Shown here: positions 55,937 to 63,720 of the stretch, one piece after another
Numbering within the stretch: the stretch's first letter is position 1
Layout of the letters: each line of letters begins with the position of its first letter
DNA from: an uncultured Parabacteroides sp.
GTDB lineage: Bacteria; Bacteroidota; Bacteroidia; Bacteroidales; Tannerellaceae
Reading direction: 5' to 3'
Assembly: GCA_900541965.1 (NCBI GenBank)
Contig: UQLN01000022.1
Location: 4,300-68,299, forward strand
Length of the DNA stretch: 64,000 nucleotides
The notes under the pieces: generated by a model
Databases searched by the model: none
Told to the model about the DNA's origin: nothing
What the model saw: the letters and a program-made list of their open reading frames with translations, nothing else
Translations under genes and position numbers: made by a program

Positions 55937-56479
55937 TCAACAAAAATAAAGGGTAGCATCAAAGTTATTTGCCAATGCTCCATATCTATGATAATAATCC
56001 TGATTAATGGCTTCAATCAGAAAATCACGAGTCCATCCGCTTTTTATGCTCTGAATCATATACCAATAACGAGCTTTCAAATCTTTAACCTTCTGCACTA
56101 AAGCAATATTATGTGACCAGCTTAATTGCTTTATTGGAAGGATAATATCGGATGCACCTAATTTGGCAACGGGCCGTTGCCAAATTGTAAGTTCCTGATT
56201 ATATTCTTTGTAGAACTGAACCATGCACCTGCAATTACGGGAAGAAAAACCTTTTACTTTCGGATAATCGTTCTTTAGGTCATTAGATAGTTGTTCAAGT
56301 GCATTGTTTCCCCAACCGATTTGTTGCTGGCTTTCATACAGAAGTTTACCTATATCCCAATACATGGAAAGCATTTCCTCATTGGCTGCATAGATAGCTT
56401 TTTTCTGTGCAAGTGTAACCTGCGCCTTTACCTGTTTAAGTAAAGTTGCATAATTAAAGATTTGGTTTTGAATCTCCAT
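55937..56479 (-). pseudogene. DUF1016 (YhcG-like) gene remnant, C-terminal nuclease domain missing
   Basis: 180 aa matching the DUF1016 N-terminal domain: YATLLKQVKAQVTLAQKKAIYAANEEMLSMYWDIGKLL, GWGNNALEQLSNDLKNDYPKVKGFSSRNCRCMVQFY, and LSWSHNIALVQKVKDLKARYWYM. Intact family members are about 340-370 aa and continue into a PDDEXK-type nuclease domain; this one stops at NNFDATLYFC, exactly where the linker begins. The break lies next to the activator sites of permease 3. Insertion between hlyD and permease 3 breaks the efflux gene order. Confidence 0.78.
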
Positions 56480-56555
56480 TTTTCTATTGTTTTAGTATAA
56501 ATATATCAGTACACTCCTTCCCATCCGAATGAACGTATGGATAAGGTTCAAATAA

Positions 56556-56599
56556 AATAAAGCATGTATGTTTTAAACGCAAAACATACATGCTTTATT
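56556..56599 (-). terminator. Perfect 19-bp hairpin, likely terminator of tolC-hlyD
   Basis: Arms 56556-56574 and 56581-56599 (core AAAGCATGTATGTTTT / AAAACATACATGCTTT) with a 6-base loop. On the minus strand it is followed by a TTTATTT-type tract, 44 bp after the hlyD stop. Its sequence shares 21 of 22 bp with a unit of the array at 40407-40516, inverted. Confidence 0.75.
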
Positions 56600-56642
56600 A
56601 TAAATTCTCCCGACAATCAGGAAAGAATGTACTATATCTTAT

Positions 56643-57893
56643 TTATTCCAAAACTAATACTTCGTTATCCTTATAGCTTTCGTAGCTGGAAACGATCACT
56701 TTCTCGCCCGGTTCAAGACCTTCCACAACTTCGTAATACTGCGGGTTCTGGCGTCCGATACGGATTTTACGGCGATAAGCCTTCTTGCCATCCTTATCAA
56801 GAACAAATATCCAGTTTCCACCTGTGCTCTGGAAGAAAGTTCCGCGAGGAATGATTACGCTTTCGGTAGGTTGCCCCAGTTCCAAGTTGATGTAGTAGGT
56901 CTGTCCGCTACGGATATTATCGGGACGTTCGCCGGTAAAGACGAAATCGGTACGGAACTTACCTTCACGAACTTCCGGATATACTTTGCGCACGGTAAGG
57001 GCAAAGTTTGTTCCCTGGCGGTCGAAGGTTGCACTCAAGCCCTGTTTTACACGGTCGATATAATGTTCGTCTATCATCGCTTCAATCTTGTAATCGGAAA
57101 GGTCGTTAATCTGGCCTATTTTCTGTCCCGGAGATACATTTTGTCCCAGTACGACATCCAGTAAACCCAGCTCGCCATTAATCTGTGAACGGATATTCAA
57201 ATGTTCCTTACGCTCATGAACCAGCTGGATATTACGACGCATATTCGCCAAACTGGTTTCCATTTCGTCCATCTGAATGGTACGGGAAATAGAATCCTGA
57301 CGCAGACGTTCTACCACCAGGTCATATTTGTTACTTGCCAGTTCATAGTCTTCTTTCGCTTTCAGATACTCTTCCTTGGCAATCAAGTTTTCTTCATACA
57401 AACGTTTCTGCTGGTTATAAGCACGACGGAAGCGGGTCATATCGGCATCCAATTGCAGGCGCTCCGTCATATTGCTCAAACGGTCTTGTTCCATTGTCAC
57501 CTGTGTATTACGCAGGAAATTCTGTTTTTCAGCCAACTGAGCTTCTGCATCCAATATCTGTAAATCGAGGTTCGAGTTGGAGAGACGTACGATGATATCA
57601 CCCTTTTTCACCTGTGCACCTTCTTCCACTACCCTTTCCTGTACGATACCTCCCTCTTCTGGGCTAAGCTGTACTACGGTGATAGGTTGAACCTGTCCGT
57701 CTACACGAACAAAATCATTAAACTGTTCCTTAGTCACATTACCGATATTGATACCACGTGCATCTATTTTCAGGGTCGATGCATGGTCTCCGAAAATAAT
57801 CCATCCAACCAAGATGAGAATAAAAGCTCCGCCTGCGATATAAGGAATATGCTTTTTCTGAATACCTTTCTTTTTTTCTAATTGTATATCCAT
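56643..57893 (-). CDS. HlyD/MacA-type membrane fusion protein
   Basis: 416 aa. N-terminal transmembrane helix (residues 18-37), a lipoyl-like half (VDGQVQPITVVQLSPEEGGIVQERVVEEGAQVKKGDIIVRLSN), and a long coiled coil (about 115-235). The second lipoyl half and beta-barrel follow (LLDVVLGQNVSPGQKIGQINDLSDYKIEAMI), then a membrane-proximal domain ending EGLEPGEKVIVSSYESYKDNE. It joins an inner-membrane transporter to TolC. Second gene of the tolC operon, 39 bp after tolC. Confidence 0.92.
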   Translation of the reverse strand: MDIQLEKKKGIQKKHIPYIAGGAFILILVGWIIFGDHASTLKIDARGINIGNVTKEQFNDFVRVDGQVQPITVVQLSPEEGGIVQERVVEEGAQVKKGDIIVRLSNSNLDLQILDAEAQLAEKQNFLRNTQVTMEQDRLSNMTERLQLDADMTRFRRAYNQQKRLYEENLIAKEEYLKAKEDYELASNKYDLVVERLRQDSISRTIQMDEMETSLANMRRNIQLVHERKEHLNIRSQINGELGLLDVVLGQNVSPGQKIGQINDLSDYKIEAMIDEHYIDRVKQGLSATFDRQGTNFALTVRKVYPEVREGKFRTDFVFTGERPDNIRSGQTYYINLELGQPTESVIIPRGTFFQSTGGNWIFVLDKDGKKAYRRKIRIGRQNPQYYEVVEGLEPGEKVIVSSYESYKDNEVLVLE

Positions 57894-57932
57894 GATTATC
57901 TGTTTTTATTATTTGCTAATTGAGTAAACCTG

Positions 57933-59267
57933 TTATTCCGAAATCAGTGGTTGCCCTTTATAGTAATCCACCTGGCGGCATTTTATGATATATAATAATT
58001 TCTTTTGCAACAAATCGGCTTTAGAAGTCAACAACGTATTGGCACTGGTCTGCAAATCCAGCGGGCTCATCAGCCCTTCCTCGAACTTACGGAGCGTAAC
58101 CATGTAAGAAAGCGTTTCCGCTTTTACTTTCTTTTCCATCTGGATCGCTTCTTTCGCATAGCCTTCACGATCCAGGATTGCACGCTCTATATCCATCTGT
58201 AACTGGCGGTTCACTTCCGTCTGCTGCTCATAAGCAATCCGCATATTATTACGGGCACGGCGCACGTTGGTTATACGGCTCAAACCATCAAACAGCGGAA
58301 AACTTAAATTGAAATACAGATATTCACCCCGGTTATTCTTGAACTGTTCGCGGAATGGAGTAGTCTCATCACCTGTTTTCAAATCTTTGAAATAGCTGGT
58401 AGAAATACCTGCCTGGAACGAGATACTCGGAAGTAACCTTCCTTTTGTCATCTGATAGCTGATTCGTTTTGCCTTATATTGGAAAGCGGCTTGCAAAGCA
58501 GTAGGGTCATTATCCAATGCCCGTTCGTATATATCGCTTACCGATTCGTCAAAGAATACATACTCATTAACCGGCACAACAGTATCGACAGATAAAACAG
58601 AGTCGGTAGGAAAATTCATTGCATTTTTCAAAGTCATCATTGCCGTATTGTACAGATTTTGCTGATGGGTCAGGTTATAATCGTCGGTTGCAACCTGGGC
58701 TTCCAACTGTGCCACATCCGCTTTACCCTTCAATCCCAGTTCTTCCTGACGCTGGGCTTTATATAAAGTACGGCGGCTTTCTTCCAATTTTTCAACGGAC
58801 ATCTTTACGGTTCCCTGATAATAAAGGACATCTACATACGCAGACATCACATTAATAGCAAGGTCATCCTTTTGTTTCCGCAAATCATTTCTACCCATAT
58901 GGCGGTTCACATTTGCCAATCTCCACTGGTTAATCAGTTCTCCTCCCTGGAATAAAGGAATACTTAAAGAAGCACCGTACCCATTATTAAATGTAGAGGT
59001 ATTGGTATAAGTATTTGTCTTAGGGTCTACAGAACGGCCATAACGGTATTGTGCATCTACTGAAGTCGAAATAGCCGGCAGGAAAGAGGCGATGGCAGAC
59101 TGATGTTCGGCTTTATACGTATTATTGGTATATATCTGCTGCCTTACTTTCGGACTATTCTCCACGGCATACCGCATACAATCATTCATGTCCCAGCTTT
59201 TTTCCTGTGCCATACCCGGCATTGCCAGGCTAATAGAAAGAACTGTTGTTAGTACTATTTGTTTCAT
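57933..59267 (-). CDS. TolC-family outer-membrane efflux protein
   Basis: 444 aa with signal peptide (1-20, AMPGMA|Q) and two long TolC repeats of coiled-coil and strand sequence (SWDMNDCMRYAVENSPKVRQQIYTNNTYKAEHQSAIASFLPAISTSVDAQYRYGRSVDP; SDIYERALDNDPTALQAAFQYKAKRISYQMTKGRLLPSISFQAG). Forms the outer-membrane duct for the HlyD-type partner. First gene of the operon, with the best sigma-54-like promoter in the window 28 bp upstream. Confidence 0.92.
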   Translation of the reverse strand: MKQIVLTTVLSISLAMPGMAQEKSWDMNDCMRYAVENSPKVRQQIYTNNTYKAEHQSAIASFLPAISTSVDAQYRYGRSVDPKTNTYTNTSTFNNGYGASLSIPLFQGGELINQWRLANVNRHMGRNDLRKQKDDLAINVMSAYVDVLYYQGTVKMSVEKLEESRRTLYKAQRQEELGLKGKADVAQLEAQVATDDYNLTHQQNLYNTAMMTLKNAMNFPTDSVLSVDTVVPVNEYVFFDESVSDIYERALDNDPTALQAAFQYKAKRISYQMTKGRLLPSISFQAGISTSYFKDLKTGDETTPFREQFKNNRGEYLYFNLSFPLFDGLSRITNVRRARNNMRIAYEQQTEVNRQLQMDIERAILDREGYAKEAIQMEKKVKAETLSYMVTLRKFEEGLMSPLDLQTSANTLLTSKADLLQKKLLYIIKCRQVDYYKGQPLISE

Positions 59268-59294
59268 TGCTATATTATTTTCTATCCTATAAAA

Positions 59295-59310
59295 TGCAAA
59301 GAGCGTGCCA
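59295..59310 (-). promoter_or_regulatory. Sigma-54 -24/-12 promoter of tolC-hlyD
   Basis: Minus strand TGGCACG-CTCT-TTGCA, an exact match to the sigma-54 consensus at every specified position. Expected start site is about 15-18 bp upstream of the tolC ATG. Confidence 0.85.
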
Positions 59311-59365
59311 AAACAGGTAAAATACTATACTGCAACAAATTAAACTAATCCGTCTTAATCTACCT

Positions 59366-59405
59366 GTGTCAAAAAATTAGACACTGATGTAAAAATAGTT
59401 GACAG
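59366..59405. promoter_or_regulatory. Paired upstream activator sites, tolC-hlyD
   Basis: GTGTC-N9-GACAC, fully symmetrical at the ends (59366-59384), and ATGTA-N9-GACAG (59387-59405), centres 21 bp apart. The near edge is 56 bp upstream of the -24/-12 promoter. Site 1 is the best single copy of the motif. Confidence 0.75.
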
Positions 59406-59416
59406 TCGGAAAGCAA

Positions 59417-59444
59417 TTGACAGCAGGCATGTGACAATTGACAA
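59417..59444 (+). repeat. Four-heptamer TTGACAR array
   Basis: TTGACAG, CAGGCAT, GTGACAA, TTGACAA in 7-bp register (28 bp). A further TTGACAG at 59399-59405 overlaps activator site 2. Confidence 0.65.
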
Positions 59445-59517
59445 TTATTTTTAGCTGCAATAGAAACAAAATACAGTTTTTGTATTGCAAAAGTGCTCTA
59501 TTTCCCATCCTATCATG

Positions 59518-59525
59518 TATCTTTG
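59518..59525 (+). promoter_or_regulatory. -7 box for the response regulator-kinase operon
   Basis: TATCTTTG, full TAnnTTTG match, 28 bp upstream of the ATG at 59554. Suggests the two-component genes themselves use the housekeeping sigma factor. Confidence 0.6.
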
Positions 59526-59553
59526 CAACATTCTTTTCAGATACAAATAACAA

Positions 59554-60906
59554 ATGGCAAAACAAGGTACCATACTGGTAGTAGACGATAACAAAGGGAT
59601 TCTTACCGCTGTACAGATGTTGGTAGGCACCTGTTTCGAGAAGGTAATCACCATCTCCACCCCCAATAAGATAAAAACAATACTTCACGACGAAACCGTA
59701 GACGTTGTCCTTCTGGATATGAATTTCAGCGCCGGTATCAACACCGGGAACGAAGGCCTGTTCTGGCTGGCTGAAATAAAGAAGGAAGACCCATCCGTGC
59801 AGGTAGTCCTTTTTACCGCTTATGCAGATATCGACCTCGCCATACGGGGCATCAAGGAAGGAGCAACCGATTTCATCGTGAAACCCTGGAATAATGCAAA
59901 ACTGCTGGAGACATTGCAATCCGCATACAACATACGCACCGCTAAGCGCAAAGGTTCGTCCATGGAGCAGCAGAAGCAAGTTATTTCCAAAGAGAGCGGC
60001 ATGTTCTGGGGAGAAAGCAGTGCGATGCAACAACTCCGGATACTGATAGAGAAGGTTGCTAAAACAGATGCCAATATCCTGATTACCGGAGAGAACGGCA
60101 CCGGTAAAGAAATGCTGGCACGCGAAATCCATCTGCTGTCTACCCGCAAGAAAGAGGCTATGGTCCCTGTCGATATGGGAGCAATCACCGAGACTTTGTT
60201 CGAGAGCGAACTGTTCGGTCACGTAAAAGGGGCCTTTACCGATGCACGTGCCGACCGGCCGGGTAAGTTTGAAGTAGCCAACAACGGCAGCCTTTTCCTT
60301 GACGAGATAGGAAACCTCTCCTATCACTTGCAAGCGAAACTGCTCACCGCCTTACAACGACGCAGCATCGTCCGTGTAGGAAGCAACAAACCTATTCCCA
60401 TCAACATCCGCCTGATATGTGCGACCAACCGTGATTTACAGGATATGGTCTGGAAAGAACAGTTCCGCGAGGACTTGCTTTACCGTATCAATACCATCCA
60501 TGTAAAGATACCCGCCCTGCGGGAACGTCCGGAAGATATTGTACCGCTCACAGAGATATTCCTATCCAAATATGCCAATATCTATGGAAAAAAAGCAATC
60601 AGCCTCAGCAACGATGCCCAGGAGAAGTTGAAAGAACAACCGTGGTACGGAAATATCCGCGAGCTGGAACATACCATAGAAAAAGCCGTTATCATCTCTG
60701 AAGGGGATGTGCTGGAAGCCTCCGACTTCGATTTTCCCAAACAGAAGAATACTCTTGAAAAGGAAATCACCACGCTGGAAGAGATGGAATACAACATGAT
60801 TAAGAATGCAATGGATAAATGCGGCGGCAACCTTTCTTTAGTTGCCAGCCAGTTGGGCGTATCCCGGCAGACATTATATAATAAGATCAAACGTTACGGG
60901 TTATAA
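59554..60906 (+). CDS. NtrC-type sigma-54-dependent response regulator
   Basis: 450 aa. Receiver domain (1-118) with acidic pair D11/D12, phosphoacceptor D55 (VVLLDMNF), T88 and K110. The AAA+ domain has Walker A GENGTGKE (179-186), Walker B SLFLDEIG (246-253) and the sigma-54-contacting loop as GAFTDA (226-231) in place of GAFTGA. The C-terminal Fis-type HTH is NLSLVASQLGVSRQTLYNKIKRYGL (426-450). It is divergent from tolC and 9 bp upstream of its kinase. It is the obvious activator of the three sigma-54-like promoters nearby. Confidence 0.95.
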   Translation: MAKQGTILVVDDNKGILTAVQMLVGTCFEKVITISTPNKIKTILHDETVDVVLLDMNFSAGINTGNEGLFWLAEIKKEDPSVQVVLFTAYADIDLAIRGIKEGATDFIVKPWNNAKLLETLQSAYNIRTAKRKGSSMEQQKQVISKESGMFWGESSAMQQLRILIEKVAKTDANILITGENGTGKEMLAREIHLLSTRKKEAMVPVDMGAITETLFESELFGHVKGAFTDARADRPGKFEVANNGSLFLDEIGNLSYHLQAKLLTALQRRSIVRVGSNKPIPINIRLICATNRDLQDMVWKEQFREDLLYRINTIHVKIPALRERPEDIVPLTEIFLSKYANIYGKKAISLSNDAQEKLKEQPWYGNIRELEHTIEKAVIISEGDVLEASDFDFPKQKNTLEKEITTLEEMEYNMIKNAMDKCGGNLSLVASQLGVSRQTLYNKIKRYGL

Positions 60907-60915
60907 CTGCGAACT

Positions 60916-62232
60916 ATGCTGAAAGGGTTGTACCATAACTTCATCTTCCGCTTCGTCATCTTTATCGGATTGACCATACTCGGCACCTGTTTCGCCATGA
61001 AACAAAATTGGGTATGTTTCGTTCCAACCTGTGGTTTCTGGCTATTTTACCTGCGGTTGATGTTGCTTTCCGACAAACGGTATGCCCAGAAAGTAGCATT
61101 TATGTTCGATGCTATCGACAACAGCGATTATGCTTTCCGCTATGCCACACGCGGACGCTCGTCCAACGACAAGATGGTAAGCGAATCGCTGAACCGTATC
61201 ACACAAATCCTGTTTCAGGCAAAAGCCGACGCCGTACAGAAAGAGAAATACTACGAGCTGATTATGAATTCCGTCAATACGGGGATTATCGTTCTCGACG
61301 ACAAAGGGACTATTTACCAGACCAACAACGAGGCGCTTCGCCTGCTCGGTATGACAGTATTCACCAATGTCCGCCAATTAGGGCGTATTGACGACGGACT
61401 GGAACAAATGATTACCAATATCCAACCGGGCACCAAGCAGCAGGTTTCATTCACAAACGAGCGGGGAAACGTACATCTTTCCATCCGTGTATCGGAAATG
61501 ACCTTGCAGGAGAAACATGTCCGTATCCTTGCCATCAACGATATAAACAGTGAGCTGGATGAAAAGGAAATCGACTCGTGGATACGCCTGACCCGTGTAT
61601 TGACACACGAAATCATGAACTCGGTCACTCCCATCACTTCCCTCAGCGATACGCTACTGTCCATGCACGAAGATGCAGACAGCGAAATACGCAACGGGCT
61701 GGAAGTAATCAGTACGACCGGAAAGAGTTTGATTTCCTTCGTGAAATCCTACCGCAAGTTTACCCATATCCCTACCCCGGAACCTTCGCTGTTCTATGTG
61801 CATAAGTTTGTGGAACGCATGGCACAACTGGCACGTCACCACAACAACTTCCCGAACATCACATTCAGCATACAAGTCGAACCGGAAGACCTGATTGTGT
61901 ATGCCGACGAGAACCTGATATCACAGGTGGTATTGAACCTGCTGAAAAATGCCATGCAAGCCATCGGCAGCGAACAAACCGACGGGTTTATCGAAATAAA
62001 GGCCTATTGCAACGAAGACGAAGCCGTTCTGATAGAGGTCAGCAACAACGGCCCTGTTATCCCACCCGAAGAGGCGGAACATATCTTCATTCCTTTCTTC
62101 ACCACCAAAGAAGGCGGAAGCGGCATCGGGCTTTCTATCTCCCGCCAAATCATGCGCCTGTCCGGCGGAAGCATTGCCCTGAAAAGCGCACCGGCGGCGA
62201 AAAAGACTACATTTATACTGACGTTCACGTAA
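60916..62232 (+). CDS. Membrane histidine kinase partner of the NtrC-type regulator
   Basis: 438 aa. Two N-terminal membrane helices (about 10-28 and 32-49) with almost no periplasmic loop, a PAS domain (LIMNSVNTGIIVLDDKGTIYQTNNEALRLLG). HisKA-like box RVLTHEIMNSVTPI with His231, the NtrY-like variant. HATPase_c with N-box VVLNLLKNAMQAI and G-boxes VSNNGPVI, GGSGIGLSISRQIM. The minimal extracytoplasmic part suggests it senses membrane state or a cytoplasmic cue rather than a large ligand. Confidence 0.93.
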   Translation: MLKGLYHNFIFRFVIFIGLTILGTCFAMKQNWVCFVPTCGFWLFYLRLMLLSDKRYAQKVAFMFDAIDNSDYAFRYATRGRSSNDKMVSESLNRITQILFQAKADAVQKEKYYELIMNSVNTGIIVLDDKGTIYQTNNEALRLLGMTVFTNVRQLGRIDDGLEQMITNIQPGTKQQVSFTNERGNVHLSIRVSEMTLQEKHVRILAINDINSELDEKEIDSWIRLTRVLTHEIMNSVTPITSLSDTLLSMHEDADSEIRNGLEVISTTGKSLISFVKSYRKFTHIPTPEPSLFYVHKFVERMAQLARHHNNFPNITFSIQVEPEDLIVYADENLISQVVLNLLKNAMQAIGSEQTDGFIEIKAYCNEDEAVLIEVSNNGPVIPPEEAEHIFIPFFTTKEGGSGIGLSISRQIMRLSGGSIALKSAPAAKKTTFILTFT

Positions 62233-62237
62233 ACAAG

Positions 62238-62265
62238 TTGACAATTGACAGGTGACAGGTGACAG
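62238..62265 (+). repeat. Four-heptamer TTGACAR array
   Basis: TTGACAA, TTGACAG, GTGACAG, GTGACAG in register (28 bp), 6 bp after the kinase stop. Faces the inverted array at 62373-62400. Confidence 0.75.
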
Positions 62266-62340
62266 TTAAAGAAGAAGGGGGATTTATGGGGTGATAGGGA
62301 TTATCAATCTTCCAAAGTTTCTTTTTCTTTGAACAATCCA

Positions 62341-62348
62341 TATCTTTG
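62341..62348 (+). promoter_or_regulatory. -7 box for the NRAMP gene
   Basis: TATCTTTG, full TAnnTTTG match, 60 bp upstream of the ATG at 62409, so a heptamer array lies in the 5' untranslated region. Confidence 0.55.
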
Positions 62349-62372
62349 TATCGTTATTAAAACAACTATTAA

Positions 62373-62400
62373 CTGTCAATCATCAATCGTGAACTGTCAA
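62373..62400 (-). repeat. Four-heptamer TTGACAR array, inverted
   Basis: On the minus strand TTGACAG, TTCACGA, TTGATGA, TTGACAG in register (28 bp). Ends 8 bp before the NRAMP start codon. Confidence 0.65.
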
Positions 62401-62408
62401 CTGAACAT

Positions 62409-63662
62409 ATGAATTTACTCGACAAACTCAAAATAAACCACCGCCCCCGTTCAGGAGGGCTGGATTTGCTTAAATATATCGGTCCGGGATTATTAGTAAC
62501 CGTAGGTTTTATCGATCCGGGAAACTGGGCTACCAATCTGGCTGCCGGTTCGGAATTTGGTTATGCCCTGTTGTGGGTAGTTACCTTTTCGTCCATCATG
62601 CTGATTATTATCCAGCACAATGTGGCGCACCTCGGGATTGTTACCGGGCTATGCCTTTCGGAAGCTACGAATAAGTATATGCCCCGCATACTAAGCCGCC
62701 CGATATTGGGTTCGGCGATGTTTGCCAGTATTTCCACTTCGCTGGCGGAGATACTGGGTGGAGCCATTGCCCTGCGTATGCTGTTCGGTATGCCTATCAA
62801 GGTGGGTTCAATAATCGTTACGGTAGTATGCCTTGGCATGTTGTTCACGAATACTTACAGCAAAATAGAACGCTGGATTATTATGTTCGTCTCCATTATC
62901 GGGCTTTCTTTCCTGTATGAACTGGCACTGGTAGATGTGGAATGGGGAGCGGCTATCCAGGGATGGGTGAAACCTTCTTTTCCTGAAAACTCCATGTTGA
63001 TTATCATGAGTGTGCTGGGGGCTGTCGTGATGCCCCACAACCTGTTCCTTCATTCGGAAGTTATCCAGAGCCGCGAATGGAATCTGGAAGATGAAACGAT
63101 TATCAAGAAGCAATTGAAATATGAGTTTTACGATACGCTGCTTTCGATGGTAATCGGATGGGCTATCAATTCCGCCATGATTATACTGGCTGCCGCCACG
63201 TTCTTCAAGCAGAATATCAAAGTGGACGAGCTGGACCAGGCCCAGCAACTGCTGGTTCCGTTGGTAGGGAATAATGCCGGAGTGATATTTGCAGCAGCGT
63301 TGTTGCTTGCCGGTGTTTCATCCACCATTACTTCCGGTATTGCAGGGGCTTCCATTTTCGCGGGGTTCTACGGAGAAGCATACAACCATAAAGACTTGCA
63401 CTCCAAACTGGGTGTGATATTGTCTTTCATTCCGGCATTGCTTATTATCTTTCTGGTAGACGACCCGTTCAAAGGCTTGATTCTATCGCAGATGCTCTTA
63501 AGCGTCCAGTTACCGATTACGGTATTCAGCCAGGTTTACCTGACATCCAGTAAAAAGGTAATGGGTAAGTATGTAAATAGCCGTTCCACTACAATCCTGC
63601 TGGTTGTATTGGGGGCGTTGGTTACATTATTGAATATAGCTTTGCTGATTAGTTTGTTTTAA
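62409..63662 (+). CDS. mntH: NRAMP-family divalent metal (Mn2+/Fe2+) transporter
   Basis: 417 aa with 11 hydrophobic helices. Both metal-binding unwound segments are conserved: FIDPGNWATN in helix 1 (D36, N39) and AVVMPHNLFLHS in helix 6 (M208, H210). The Met favours transition metals over Ca/Mg. Proton-coupled import at the inner membrane. Monocistronic, with a promoter box at 62341 and a terminator at 63681. Confidence 0.93.
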   Translation: MNLLDKLKINHRPRSGGLDLLKYIGPGLLVTVGFIDPGNWATNLAAGSEFGYALLWVVTFSSIMLIIIQHNVAHLGIVTGLCLSEATNKYMPRILSRPILGSAMFASISTSLAEILGGAIALRMLFGMPIKVGSIIVTVVCLGMLFTNTYSKIERWIIMFVSIIGLSFLYELALVDVEWGAAIQGWVKPSFPENSMLIIMSVLGAVVMPHNLFLHSEVIQSREWNLEDETIIKKQLKYEFYDTLLSMVIGWAINSAMIILAAATFFKQNIKVDELDQAQQLLVPLVGNNAGVIFAAALLLAGVSSTITSGIAGASIFAGFYGEAYNHKDLHSKLGVILSFIPALLIIFLVDDPFKGLILSQMLLSVQLPITVFSQVYLTSSKKVMGKYVNSRSTTILLVVLGALVTLLNIALLISLF

Positions 63663-63680
63663 ATATCAATTAATACGATG

Positions 63681-63720
63681 AATAGCCTAAAGTGATAAGA
63701 AAGCTTTAGGCTATTTTTTT
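63681..63720 (+). terminator. Rho-independent terminator of the NRAMP gene
   Basis: Perfect 12-bp stem AATAGCCTAAAG (63681-63692) with CTTTAGGCTATT (63704-63715), followed by T5. Confidence 0.9.
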
